From: Olavius algarvensis Delta 4 endosymbiont
GTDB lineage: Bacteria; Desulfobacterota; Desulfobacteria; Desulfobacterales; CAJINA01
Direction of reading: 5' to 3'
NCBI GenBank assembly: GCA_905176665.1
Contig: CAJINA010000005.1
Coordinates: 269,301-333,300, forward strand
Length of the DNA: 64,000 nt
The notes under the pieces were generated by a model. It had not been told where the DNA came from. It saw only the letters and a program-made list of their open reading frames with translations, and did not search any database. This document shows, piece after piece, positions 1 to 8,476 of this stretch (positions within the stretch are counted from its first letter, which is position 1; each line of letters starts with the position of its first letter). The translations under genes were made by a program, and so were the position numbers.

Positions 1-1
1 C

Positions 2-1384
2 AGAAAGCTCAGTCATATCATCGAGGATCATGACGACGGGTATTATGAAATCAATCTTACTGGAAATTTCGTTTATTTCAACCAGGCAATTATCAATATT
101 TCCGGGTATCCGGCTGCTGAACTCGAAACCCTGAACAGCAGTGATCTGGTTGCTCCCGAAAATCTGGCTGACGTCAGGCAGATGTTCCAGGATATTCTCG
201 CCCAGGACATCGCCACCCATTATGTCGAGATCAATTTTGTCAGAAAAGACGGCCGTACCATTTTTGTGAAGATGACCGCCGCGGTGGTCAAATCGATCAA
301 AATGGAGCCGGTCGGCTTTCACGGATTCGTCCGGGATATCACCGAAAGACGTATCCAGGAAGATCAGCAGGCGCAGACCCGCAGGCAGTTGGATGACTCC
401 AATGAAAGTCTGGAGATTGCAGTGGCCAATGCCAACCAGATGGCGGTGGAAGCGGAAATCGCCAATATCGAACTGAATCAGATTTTCAATACCTCTTTAG
501 ACGGCATGTGGATTTTGGACCTGAAACGCAATGTCCTCCGGGCCAATGATTCCATGCGCACCATGCTGGGCCTGTCCAAAGAGGAAATCGTGGGGCGCAA
601 ATGCTACGATGTCATGGCCGGCAACTGCTGCGACAACCAGGAGTGTACCATCAAGCGCATCAAGCGCCGCAAGATTCCAATTCGCAACGATATAGAGCTG
701 TTCACGCTTGGCAAGCCCACGCCGTACACATTGACGGCGACGCCTTTTTACGGCCTTGAGCACGAACTGGTCGGCGTACTGGAAAATTTTCGGGATATTA
801 CCGAGCGCAAGGAAGCCGAGAGCGCCCTGCGAGCTGTCAATGATGAACTTCAGCGGCTGGCCACGCTCGATGGCCTCACCGATATCGCCAACCGCCGCGC
901 CCTGGACGAGCGCCTGGAAAACGAGTGGCGCCGGGTGACTCGTGAGAAGGGCGAACTCGCGCTGATTATCTGCGATGTCGATTTTTTTAAAAAATACAAC
1001 GACGCCTATGGGCATCAGGAGGGCGATGAATGCCTCAAGTCTGTCGCCCGGGCCCTGGAAGGTTCTGTCCGTCGGCCCGCTGATTTGGTGGCCCGGTACG
1101 GCGGGGAGGAGTTTGCCGTGATATTGCCCAACACCAATCTGGCGGGGGCGGTCTGTGTGGCCGAAAATATCCGCCGGGCCGTGATGGAGCTGCAGATTGA
1201 ACACAACGACTCAGCGACGGCCCCTGTGGTTACGCTCAGCCTGGGGGTTGCCTGTGCCCGTCCGGCGGTGGGGCACCTTCTGGAGATTCTGCTTACCACC
1301 GCTGACCAGGCTCTTTACCGGGCCAAGGAGGCCGGCCGTAATCGGGTGGCGTCCAACGAGGTGGTCTTCCCGGAGAGCCTCTAA
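2..1384 (+). CDS. PAS-PAS-GGDEF diguanylate cyclase, 5' end cut by window edge
   Basis: The reading frame is open to the left edge, so the true N-terminus is outside the window. Two PAS sensor domains are visible (about bases 20-350 and 470-810). Each ends in the usual DITER linker (VRDITERR, FRDITERKEAE), and a coiled-coil-like stretch lies between them. A GGDEF domain follows (about 860-1360). The active-site loop reads GGEEF, and RPAD sits five residues upstream, matching the RxxD inhibitory I-site. It should therefore make cyclic di-GMP from two GTP and be product-inhibited. PAS2 has several cysteines (GNCCDNQEC), which could hint at redox or metal sensing, but this is speculative. The stop codon overlaps by 4 bases the stop of the convergent gene. 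No membrane segment is visible in the part present. Confidence 0.93.
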   Translation, partial: RKLSHIIEDHDDGYYEINLTGNFVYFNQAIINISGYPAAELETLNSSDLVAPENLADVRQMFQDILAQDIATHYVEINFVRKDGRTIFVKMTAAVVKSIKMEPVGFHGFVRDITERRIQEDQQAQTRRQLDDSNESLEIAVANANQMAVEAEIANIELNQIFNTSLDGMWILDLKRNVLRANDSMRTMLGLSKEEIVGRKCYDVMAGNCCDNQECTIKRIKRRKIPIRNDIELFTLGKPTPYTLTATPFYGLEHELVGVLENFRDITERKEAESALRAVNDELQRLATLDGLTDIANRRALDERLENEWRRVTREKGELALIICDVDFFKKYNDAYGHQEGDECLKSVARALEGSVRRPADLVARYGGEEFAVILPNTNLAGAVCVAENIRRAVMELQIEHNDSATAPVVTLSLGVACARPAVGHLLEILLTTADQALYRAKEAGRNRVASNEVVFPESL

Positions 1385-2130
1385 GCGGGAATGGTATCGA
1401 TCCCGGCAAATTGCGGTTCATGCAGCGGCAGGAGGATGTCGGCCGCTGATTTCACCTGCAGCATGATGTCGTAGGCCCGCTGGGGGTTCACTGCTGTCCC
1501 TGGTGGGATAACCTCCATCTCCATGGCGCGGACTTCTATCGGCGGGGTAAAATTTTCCTGGATCACGCAAAAGCCGGTGATTGCCGCAGTGCCGTCAGCG
1601 GTGTCCACCAGCACCGTCAGTCCCCCCCGGGTGTGCGCGGGTGTGTGCATGACCCTGATGCCGGGAACGATCTCACCGTCGCGGCTGACCGGCTTTATCT
1701 GGCCGTTTTCTTCCACGTCTTCGATATAGTCTTCCAGGTATCTGAAATCCAGCGGGTGGGGTGCATGGATGCTTTCCAGTTCGAGGGTGTGTACATAGAT
1801 GTCCGCATGGGGACACTTGTAATCGTTTTCGCAGTGATCGTTGTGCAGGTGGGTATGGATGATGAGGCCGATATCTTCCGGGGCCAGTCCCCAACGGGCC
1901 AGTCCGGTTTCAAACGTATAGATTTTTCCACCGATCGCCTTCTCGCGGTCGGCCGATATAACGGGGCTCATTTCACCCGTATCCACCAGGATCGGCGTAT
2001 CGCCGCCTTCCAGATACCAGCAGTAAATGGGAATCGTATAAGGTTTCCCGTAGTCATGTTGATAGGTCATCATGCCCTTGTCAAAGACTTTGGTCCCCAT
2101 CACGATCGGATGGATTTTAAACGTCGTCAT
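1381..2130 (-). CDS. Metallo-beta-lactamase-fold hydrolase, N-acyl homoserine lactonase-like
   Basis: A 249-residue metallo-beta-lactamase-fold protein of the type annotated as AHL lactonase-like. The metal motif HTHLHNDH gives HxHxDH near residue 93, a second-site histidine lies in HTPAHTRGG near 162, and a C-terminal histidine is in LLPLHEP. The position that normally carries a metal-bridging Asp after the HTPxHT segment reads ITGFCV, so that ligand seems absent. The true substrate is therefore open; lactone, ester or thioester hydrolysis are all possible. A GGAG ribosome site lies 7 bases before the ATG. The start overlaps the stop of the upstream MerR gene as ATGA, so the two are translationally coupled and the regulator probably controls this enzyme. 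Confidence 0.85.
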   Translation of the reverse strand: MTTFKIHPIVMGTKVFDKGMMTYQHDYGKPYTIPIYCWYLEGGDTPILVDTGEMSPVISADREKAIGGKIYTFETGLARWGLAPEDIGLIIHTHLHNDHCENDYKCPHADIYVHTLELESIHAPHPLDFRYLEDYIEDVEENGQIKPVSRDGEIVPGIRVMHTPAHTRGGLTVLVDTADGTAAITGFCVIQENFTPPIEVRAMEMEVIPPGTAVNPQRAYDIMLQVKSAADILLPLHEPQFAGIDTIPA

Positions 2131-2690
2131 AACAGATCTCCGCGGTCGGACCCGGTCATTGAAAGTCTTTTAAGCCGGGCCGTATTTCTGATGTTAAGGG
2201 CCTCCTCTTCCAGGATGCCCAAAGAGAGCAAAAACGCATGGTGAGCCCGGGGAGCCCGCTTTTCAAATTCGGCGTGCCAGGTATCCATGGCTGCATCGTC
2301 CATGCCGGCGGCTTGCAGCATCTGCACCCACGCGCTTTTATCGACGTGCGGCGGCAGGTCGCCGGCGGTTACCGATTTCAACATGCCGGCCAGAACCCGC
2401 TGCTTGGCCTGCAGGTCCTGGATCTGCCGTCCAAGGGCCGCCAGGCGACCTTTGAGTACCCGGGCGTCCGGTTGATCGGGGGACTCCAAAATGGATCGGA
2501 TCTCATCCAGGGCCAAGCCCGCCTGCCGGTAGCGACAGATATCCTTCAGGCGACGGCGGTCCGGTTCCGAGTAGATCCGGTAACCTGCAGGGGTGCTGCC
2601 GGCGGCCTTCAAAAGACCGATGCGGTCGTAATGGAGCAGCGTGCTGCGCGACAGGCCAAATTGCCCGGCAAGTTGCGAGATGCGATACAT
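2127..2690 (-). CDS. MerR-family transcriptional regulator
   Basis: A 187-residue regulator with a MerR winged helix at the N-terminus (YRISQLAGQFGLSRSTLLHY, then GLLKAAG and YRIYSEPDRRRL), followed by a coiled-coil dimerisation segment (about 75-115) and a C-terminal part with no cysteine cluster. Unlike metal-sensing MerR proteins, it has no obvious CxC ligand set, so an organic ligand or none is more likely. It is the first gene of a two-gene operon with the metallo-hydrolase (4-base ATGA overlap). Its promoter should lie in 2691-2980, a gap that also holds an inverted-repeat element. Confidence 0.88.
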   Translation of the reverse strand: MYRISQLAGQFGLSRSTLLHYDRIGLLKAAGSTPAGYRIYSEPDRRRLKDICRYRQAGLALDEIRSILESPDQPDARVLKGRLAALGRQIQDLQAKQRVLAGMLKSVTAGDLPPHVDKSAWVQMLQAAGMDDAAMDTWHAEFEKRAPRAHHAFLLSLGILEEEALNIRNTARLKRLSMTGSDRGDLL

Positions 2691-2772
2691 CTTGTTTTAC
2701 GGTTTCCTTCCAAATTCCCATTAGGTGTTGTGAATTCTGCAAGCATAAACTATGAACCGGTTACCGGGTCAA

Positions 2773-2918
2773 TAGATTCTATCTCAAAAAACGGATTTTG
2801 GTTCAAAATCAAGGCAGCCGTGAAGAATAAACCGGAGGAATACGGAAGGTATTTCAAAGGTTTATGCTGATCGCCCAACGCCGAGTTTGGACCAAAAGGT
2901 TTTTTTAAGATGGGGTCT
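2773..2918 (-). repeat. Dispersed inverted-repeat element, copy 1
   Basis: One of four related intergenic copies (others at 13625, 22937 and 30924), here in the opposite orientation. Read on the minus strand it shows the shared core (CCAAACTCGGCGTTGGGCG) and, near the other end, the complement of ATTTTGGTTCAAAATCAAG. Its left end is TAGATTCTATCT. It lies in the gap between merR and the next plus-strand gene. No open frame of note. Its ends are less regular than in copies 2 and 3. Confidence 0.75.
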
Positions 2919-2982
2919 GGTTAATTCCCGGTGGCTGCCATGATCCGTCCAGCCTTAGATTGAAAACGCGAAAGGAACCCTC

Positions 2983-3312
2983 ATGACAACCGAAAAAAAT
3001 CTGGTATTGATCTATTTTGAGGACACCCCGGTGGTCTTTGCACGCGTGGAGCGTATCTTGCCGGATGCCAAACCGGACTGGTATCACATCACCCTTTTGA
3101 TGCTGCAGGTGCCCTTGCAGGCGGTGACCTGGATCCTGAAAGACATTTATATCAACGGTGAAACCTTTACCATGAATGGCAAGCAGATGCGCCTGGAAAA
3201 AGTGGAGGCGCCGGTTGAGCCTGGGCCGGAAGGTTCGGAAAACACAGGGGATGAGGGCAACGAAAAACAGGACGGCAACGTTATTTCGTTCGCCGATTTG
3301 AAGAAGGACTAG
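2983..3312 (+). CDS. Conserved-looking hypothetical protein, 109 residues
   Basis: Function not recognised. The start has a clear AAAGGAA ribosome site 7 bases upstream. The first ~75 residues look like a compact alpha/beta domain (NLVLIYFEDTPVVFARVERI, WYHITLLMLQ, VTWILKDIYINGETFTM). The last ~30 are acidic and low-complexity, then end in VISFADLKKD. No signal peptide or membrane segment. Codon use resembles the neighbours, so it is likely real. It stands alone between two repeat-bearing gaps. The IYINGETFTMNG stretch could be an SH3-like or OB-like strand pair, but this is a guess. Confidence 0.7.
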   Translation: MTTEKNLVLIYFEDTPVVFARVERILPDAKPDWYHITLLMLQVPLQAVTWILKDIYINGETFTMNGKQMRLEKVEAPVEPGPEGSENTGDEGNEKQDGNVISFADLKKD

Positions 3313-3473
3313 ACGAGTTCGGTCGCAGGAAACGCGGCCGGGCTCTGAGGCAATATCTACCACATATTGGGGGTAAACATGACTTTTACCACGAGATGGG
3401 GTGGGTAGCTACCTTTAAAACCTGGTCCTCAGGAATAGGTCAGGAGCCAATGGCTATGCCGTAAAACAGGTTT

Positions 3474-3649
3474 CTCGCGCAGAGGCGCAGGGACGCAGAG
3501 AGCCCGTGAATATATCCGGCTTCGCCGGTTAAAACCAAAAGGGTCTTTGGACCTGGGGATTGAAAAGGTTCTCGCGCGATAGCGCGACGAACATCCGTTC
3601 TTGCTTTTCTCTGCGACTCTGCGCCTTTGCGCGATGCATGGTTTTATTA
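3474..3649. repeat. Palindromic intergenic repeat, 'cgcagag' family, copy A
   Basis: The arms are inverted repeats of about 25 bases: CGCGCAGAGGCGCAGGGACG at the left and, at 3609-3633, CTCTGCGACTCTGCGCCTTT. The internal hairpin ATCCGGCTTCGCCGGTT is shared with the copy at 62294. Both copies end in GCATGGTTTT. This kind of element recurs in many environmental bacterial genomes. It fills most of the 3313-3743 gap, which holds no convincing gene. Confidence 0.75.
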
Positions 3650-3743
3650 TTGTATATTGACCGCGAGGCCCCTTTTCAGGGTGTCTCAATGACTGGCCTT
3701 CTGGCCCAGGATTCTTTACACTTTTCGATTCCTGGTTGGAAAA

Positions 3744-4628
3744 ATGGGTGTTAGTGATAAGATTATTTTGTCCGCCTCCCGGCGGACCGACATTCCGGCA
3801 TTTTACATGTCCTGGTTTATGGACGGCATCAGGCAAGGCTGTTTTGAGGTCGTTAATCCTTACAACCGGAAAATCTCCAGGGTACCGGCCGGTGTGGAGC
3901 GGGTCCACAGCATTGTTTTCTGGTCCAAGGATTTCGGACCTTTTTTAGACGGCCGGTATGGTGAGGACTTGAGGGCGCGCGGATATCATCTGTTTTTCAA
4001 TTTTACCGTGAATTCCGAAGATACCTTGCTGGAGCCGCAGATTCCTCCCCTGGCAGCCAGGCTCGATCAATTGGCGTCTTTGGGTGCGCGCTTCGGTCCC
4101 GAGGTCATCAACTGGCGGTTTGATCCTATCTGTTTTTATACCCGCGCCCCGGGCGACCGCGCAGACAATTTTAAGGATTTTGAACGTATTGCCGCCGCTG
4201 CCGGACGCCTGGGCATCAAGCGCTGTGTGACCAGTTTTAGGGATGATTATGCCAAGGTCAGGAAAAGAACCGCGGCTATCCCCGGGTTCAGTTTTCACGA
4301 CCCCCCGTTGGAGGAAAAAGCCGCCTGTTGCCTGGCCATGCAGCGGACCTTGAACACCAGGGCCATCCGTTTGCAGACCTGCTGTGAAAAAGAGGTGTTG
4401 GCGGTGCTGCCGCCCGGAGTGGGTATCGCACAGGGCAGCTGTGTTTCCGCGGATCTTTTAATGACCTTGTTCGGGGGAGAGGTCAGCCGCAAACGGGATA
4501 CCGGCCAGCGTGTGGCAGCCGGGTGCGGGTGCCATGTCTCGCGGGATATCGGGTCCTATGACCGTCATCCCTGTCGGCACAACTGTTTGTTCTGTTACGC
4601 CAACCCGGTCGGGGACCGGTCGCCCTGA
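3744..4628 (+). CDS. DUF1848-family protein with C-terminal Fe-S-type cysteine cluster
   Basis: A 294-residue DUF1848 protein. The family N-terminus is recognisable (ILSASRRTDIPAFYMSWFM, then NPYNRKISRVPA and FWSKDFGPF). The C-terminus has CRHNCLFCYANP, a Cx3CxxC arrangement like the cluster-binding loop of radical-SAM enzymes but placed at the end of the protein, plus further cysteines (CGCHVSRDIG). The family's biochemical role is unknown to me. Only 15 bases separate it from dusB, so the pair is probably one operon. Its start ATG has a weak TTGGA ribosome site. Confidence 0.85.
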   Translation: MGVSDKIILSASRRTDIPAFYMSWFMDGIRQGCFEVVNPYNRKISRVPAGVERVHSIVFWSKDFGPFLDGRYGEDLRARGYHLFFNFTVNSEDTLLEPQIPPLAARLDQLASLGARFGPEVINWRFDPICFYTRAPGDRADNFKDFERIAAAAGRLGIKRCVTSFRDDYAKVRKRTAAIPGFSFHDPPLEEKAACCLAMQRTLNTRAIRLQTCCEKEVLAVLPPGVGIAQGSCVSADLLMTLFGGEVSRKRDTGQRVAAGCGCHVSRDIGSYDRHPCRHNCLFCYANPVGDRSP

Positions 4629-4643
4629 AGGAACTAGACATTC

Positions 4644-5621
4644 ATGCACATCGGTGCCGTAAACATAGACAATCCCACGATCCTGGCGCCCCTGGCCGGC
4701 ATTACCAATCTCCCGCTGCGCCTGCTGGCCAAAGAGGCCGGGTGTGGATTGGTCTGTTCGGAAATGATCAGTTCCAATGGGCTGGTTCACCAGTCCGAAA
4801 AGACCCACCGCCTGATGGACAGCACCCCCTGGGAGAAACCCCTATCCATACAGATTTTCGGTTCGGATCCCGGCATAATGGCTGAAGCCGCCCGGATCGT
4901 GGCGGCGTCCGGGGCAGACATCCTCGACATCAACTTTGGGTGTTCGGTCCGCAAGGTTCTAAAGACCGGATCCGGTTCAGCCCTTATGAAAACGCCGGAC
5001 CGGGCGCGGGAGGTACTCCGGGCTGTTCGGGGAGCGGTGGATATACCGGTCACGATCAAGATCCGCTCCGGCTGGGATGCGACCGGGAAACAGGCCCTGG
5101 AGATTGCCGGAATTGCCGAAGATTGCGGGGTCGATGCCCTGGCCATCCATCCACGCACGGCCTCCCAGGGGTTCCGGGGCCGGGCCGATTGGCGGATCAT
5201 TGCGGCCGTCAAGCAGCAGGCCGGCATACCGGTCTTCGGCAACGGCGATGTTCAAACCCCGCAGGACGCGCTGGACATGTTTGCCCAGACCGGCTGCGAT
5301 GCCGTCATGATCGGCCGCGCGGCTATCGGTAACCCCTGGATCTTCGCCGGTGTCCGGGCCCTGCTGGATAAGCAGGAAGGTTATACGCCGCCAGGACTTG
5401 AACAACGCTTTGAAGGTATGCTACGGTACCTGCGTGCTTCGGTGCAGTACTTCGGCGAAACCCATGCGTGTTACATGATGCGCAGCCGTCTGGGCTGGTT
5501 CGTAAAGGGCCTGCGACACGCCAGCCACTTTCGGGAAGCCATCAAAAAGATATCCACCGAGCAGCAGGCGGTTGACATTATCCGCCGCTACCGGCAAACT
5601 CTTATAGGTGAAGCGCCCTGA
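4644..5621 (+). CDS. dusB: tRNA-dihydrouridine synthase, DusB type
   Basis: A 325-residue FMN-dependent enzyme that reduces uridines in tRNA D-loops with NAD(P)H. The (beta/alpha)8 fold begins LAPLAGITNLPLRLL. The conserved motif DINFGCSVRKV (near residue 95-105) carries the cysteine expected to act as general acid, although the family proline after it is replaced by serine. Phosphate and flavin contacts are seen in IHPRTASQGFRG, VFGNGDVQTP and VMIGRAAIGNPWIF. The C-terminal helical domain (ACYMMRSRLGWFVKGL) is present and the length is typical. Translation starts at ATG with AAGGAA upstream. Second gene after DUF1848. Confidence 0.95.
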   Translation: MHIGAVNIDNPTILAPLAGITNLPLRLLAKEAGCGLVCSEMISSNGLVHQSEKTHRLMDSTPWEKPLSIQIFGSDPGIMAEAARIVAASGADILDINFGCSVRKVLKTGSGSALMKTPDRAREVLRAVRGAVDIPVTIKIRSGWDATGKQALEIAGIAEDCGVDALAIHPRTASQGFRGRADWRIIAAVKQQAGIPVFGNGDVQTPQDALDMFAQTGCDAVMIGRAAIGNPWIFAGVRALLDKQEGYTPPGLEQRFEGMLRYLRASVQYFGETHACYMMRSRLGWFVKGLRHASHFREAIKKISTEQQAVDIIRRYRQTLIGEAP

Positions 5622-5789
5622 CCGCTAGGTGTTTGCCCTGGTATCCAACCGGCCTCTCCCATCCGCTTTTGCACCCCGCAATGCAGGGCCGGTAAACACG
5701 CTTGACTGATGTTGTTAGGACCCCTCCGGTCGTCCGACCTTCCACACTTTGATTGCGCTCCCAAAGAACAGTTCCCCCAGGAGGTGGAA

Positions 5790-6827
5790 ATGAACGCTTT
5801 ATTGTTTATTGATGACGAGGAAGGGGTCCGCCGGTCGGTAACCCGGGCCCTGAAAAGAGAGCCCTACCAATTGTATGTTGCCGAGAACGGCGAAAACGGA
5901 ATAGCCCTTGCCCAGCAGCACAGTCCGGAAATTACCACGGTCGTATCCGATTACCGTATGCCGGGGATCGACGGGTTGGAAACACTGGGCGCGATCGGCC
6001 GAATCAATCCGGAAATGACCCGGATCATCTTGACCGGTTATGCTACCATGGAAGCCGCCATCGCAGCGACCAACCAGGGCATTGACGGCTTCCTGACCAA
6101 GCCGTTTGACAACAAATCCCTACGGGCCAACATCCGGGGCATCTCCGTGAAGAAGCATCTGCGTCAGTTCGTAACCGAACAGGTCTACAATGAACTGCAA
6201 AGTTCACCCGGTGCCCTGGCGCCGGCCTTTCACGAGGTGACCGTCCTGTTTGCCGATATCCGGGGGTTTACCGGTATGACACAAACGGTGGCCCCCGATT
6301 GCCTCGCCGGCTTTTTGAACGACAGCTACTTTACGCCCCTGGGTGAGATAGCCTACCAACACGGCGGCATCGTCGACAAGCACCTTGGAGACGGCATCAT
6401 GATCGTGTTCGGGTCGCTGGGACCGCGTCAAGACGACCCGCTGCGGGCGGTAACCGCCGCCGCGGTCATGCAGGCGGCGGCTGCTGGGATTGACCGCGAA
6501 TTGCGGCTAAAAAACGGTCTGCGACTGAAAATAGGCATCGGGATTTCCACGGGAACCGTCTTTTCCGGATTGTTGGGATCCATCCGGAAAAAGGAGTTCA
6601 CTTCGGTGGGCATGGCGGTCAATATCGCCGCACGGTTGCAGGCCCTGGCCGCCCCGGGTGAGATCCTGATCAGTGAAAAGACCTTTCTGAAAATCCAGTC
6701 GCAAAAACGGGTAGGGCCCAACGGGGCGGCGGATTTTTCCATTGCTGCGCGCGACCCCATGCGAGTCAAGGGGTTGCAGGATCCAATTGCGATTTACCGG
6801 GTTGATCAGCGCGTCCGGACCGTATAG
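5790..6827 (+). CDS. Response regulator fused to class III adenylate/guanylate cyclase
   Basis: The start is placed at the ATG preceded by AGGAGG, giving 345 residues; upstream in-frame codons lack a ribosome site. A receiver domain (1-120) has the acidic pair IDDEE, phospho-acceptor VVSDYRMPGIDG, switch threonine ILTGYA and lysine FLTKPFD. A class III cyclase domain (about 150-320) has metal aspartates in LFADIRGFT and HLGDGIMIVFG, the purine-contact lysine in KKEFTSVG, and VNIAARLQ. Phosphorylation by an unknown histidine kinase should control cAMP (or cGMP) synthesis. No kinase gene is adjacent. Its end overlaps the convergent FlgT-like gene by 22 bases. Confidence 0.93.
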   Translation: MNALLFIDDEEGVRRSVTRALKREPYQLYVAENGENGIALAQQHSPEITTVVSDYRMPGIDGLETLGAIGRINPEMTRIILTGYATMEAAIAATNQGIDGFLTKPFDNKSLRANIRGISVKKHLRQFVTEQVYNELQSSPGALAPAFHEVTVLFADIRGFTGMTQTVAPDCLAGFLNDSYFTPLGEIAYQHGGIVDKHLGDGIMIVFGSLGPRQDDPLRAVTAAAVMQAAAAGIDRELRLKNGLRLKIGIGISTGTVFSGLLGSIRKKEFTSVGMAVNIAARLQALAAPGEILISEKTFLKIQSQKRVGPNGAADFSIAARDPMRVKGLQDPIAIYRVDQRVRTV

Positions 6828-7741
6828 CCGGGGCCGACTTTGGATTCCGGCAGCAGGGTTGCCCGGGCGCGGCCGGCTTCGACCGCGGTGATTTCGATTT
6901 CACCTGTTTTGGCGCCGGGGACGAAAAAGCGGGTGCCTTTGGGGGTCTGGAAAATCCGATCACTGCTGTAAAGCTCGAGGCGGCGCCCCGGCACGAGCCC
7001 CGCCTCCGAGCCAGAGGAGAGGGTTACTGTGTTGTTTTTCACCCGGGTGACAAACCCAATCCAGGTCATATCATTGAGAATATCACACACGTCCTCGGCG
7101 ATATCCTCAGCGATTTCCTGGAACGTTTCCATGGCCTGGGGCGAATTTTCCACCGAGCCGTTGGCCAGGGCCTGAAATTCAGTATCGTTTATCTCGATTT
7201 CCTGCGAATAGGCTTCGCTCAGGATTTTGGCCCCGGTCTCCGTGGCGTACATATCCACCTGGATCATGATCCGTTGATAGTGCTGGTTTTCCTTGAACAG
7301 CCAGAATCCCTTTTCCCTTTCAAAACCACTGATGTTGGCCAACCGTCCGGTAATCACGGCCCCCAGTCCCAGGGAACGGCCGTTTTGGGCAATGGCCATG
7401 TTGTTCAGGGCACCCCTCTCGGGAACCAGTGTGGCGTCCACCAGGGCCTCAGGAAAGTTTGGATCATAGGGCGTGAAAAGGAGCAGATTCTTGCATCCGT
7501 CTTTGATCTGCTGGTTGAAAGGCTTGTAGAAGGACTGTTCCACCTCTTCAAAGCGCAGTTGGGTGCGATTGTCGAACAGGGAAAGGGCCACTTTATTGAC
7601 CAGGCCGCCATCTGAAAATTCCGGCAAGGTCAATTTGGGTGGGCGGGGATCACGGGTATCGAATCGCGCACAGCCGGCCATCATGATTACGACCAGCATG
7701 CCGGCCACCAGCATGCCACCCCAAAAACGCACACCTGTCAT
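6806..7741 (-). CDS. FlgT-like outer-membrane lipoprotein (middle plus C-terminal FlgT-type domains)
   Basis: The start is placed at the ATG with GGAG nine bases upstream (311 residues); longer frames to 7897 lack a ribosome site. A lipoprotein signal ends in MMAGCARF, with Cys as the lipidated residue. Residues ~45-210 resemble a TolB-N/FlgT-middle fold (VALSLFDNRT, LGLGAVITGRLANISG). The C-terminal ~85 residues resemble the FlgT C-terminal beta domain (VTRVKNNTVTLSSGSEAGLV, PGRRLELY). FlgT belongs to the H-ring of some flagella, but no flagellar gene is nearby. The FlgT-N-type domain seems to sit in the separate gene at 8477. A role in envelope assembly is inferred. Confidence 0.75.
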   Translation of the reverse strand: MTGVRFWGGMLVAGMLVVIMMAGCARFDTRDPRPPKLTLPEFSDGGLVNKVALSLFDNRTQLRFEEVEQSFYKPFNQQIKDGCKNLLLFTPYDPNFPEALVDATLVPERGALNNMAIAQNGRSLGLGAVITGRLANISGFEREKGFWLFKENQHYQRIMIQVDMYATETGAKILSEAYSQEIEINDTEFQALANGSVENSPQAMETFQEIAEDIAEDVCDILNDMTWIGFVTRVKNNTVTLSSGSEAGLVPGRRLELYSSDRIFQTPKGTRFFVPGAKTGEIEITAVEAGRARATLLPESKVGPGYTVRTR

Positions 7742-7890
7742 CTGTTTTATCTCCATCCGGACCCGCTTTCCCAAGGGTAATTCTTTATTAAACGCTATCG
7801 AAAACTTCCTGTTCATAGAGAAATATCGGGCATCTGTCAAACGATCAATGCGCAGTGCCGGTCTTTTAAGGTTGAATCGGCCAACCGGTA

Positions 7891-7919
7891 TTGACATACA
7901 GGGGCATACCTGTTAACGT
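7891..7919 (+). promoter_or_regulatory. Possible sigma70 promoter before the small gene at 7958
   Basis: TTGACA at 7891-7896 and TAACGT at 7914-7919 with a 17-base spacer. The -35 box is perfect and the -10 box weak. It lies about 40 bases before the small gene. Confidence 0.3.
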
Positions 7920-7957
7920 TTCAATTTCATTGTAAAAATCTCGATGGAGGTCAGTTG

Positions 7958-8143
7958 ATGGGGTCTATTGACGAACAGATTCTGCGGGCAACCAAAGAAA
8001 TAGTCGTTAAATTCATTGAGACCGGGCGTGTCTCGCCCACCGGTTTTCATGACACCTTTCGGTCAATCTACGCCACGGTTGAAAAAGCAGCCAAAGGCGA
8101 ACCGACCGATGCGGCCTCTGATGAGGACAAACCGTCCACCTGA
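7958..8143 (+). CDS. Small conserved-type protein, 61 residues
   Basis: The ATG at 7958 is chosen because GGAGG lies 7 bases upstream; a TTG one codon earlier is less well placed. The first 45 residues are helical and well ordered (IDEQILRATKEIVVKFIETG, then RVSPTGFHDTFRSIYATVEK), followed by an acidic tail. The helical half faintly resembles the N-terminal segment of MucR/Ros-type regulators, but there is no zinc finger and I would not name it so. It lies between the divergent FlgT-like lipoprotein and the FlgT-N-like gene and may belong to that envelope cluster. Confidence 0.65.
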   Translation: MGSIDEQILRATKEIVVKFIETGRVSPTGFHDTFRSIYATVEKAAKGEPTDAASDEDKPST

Positions 8144-8334
8144 TGTAGCCTGTGGGGATACGCCACCCCAGATATTCCGGGCCGGGGGGTGTACGGGTGT
8201 GCTGATTACGGGTGGTTAACGGCGAACACCGTAACTCTCTGAATATATATTGCATTAGGGTTTTAAGCCTGCCAGGGGCTGGGGGAAAACAACTTGCCGC
8301 GGGTTTTACTGTCCTTATCAAGCGCGTTTCAATC

Positions 8335-8363
8335 TTGACACAAACAGGCCGAAACTTTATTCT
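8335..8363 (+). promoter_or_regulatory. Putative sigma70 promoter of the envelope operon
   Basis: TTGACA at 8335-8340 and TATTCT at 8358-8363, spacer 17, leaving a leader of about 105 bases before the gene at 8477. It sits inside a 333-base gap (8144-8476) in which I see no gene or other structure. Confidence 0.5.
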
Positions 8364-8476
8364 ATACGGATGTCATCGCGGGTCTGATGCCTGATACGGG
8401 ATTATCTTAAATAGTCTGCTTTTCAAAATAGTTGCCTGCCTTCTTGCCCGGGCAATGTTCACTGATGGGGATGCCA

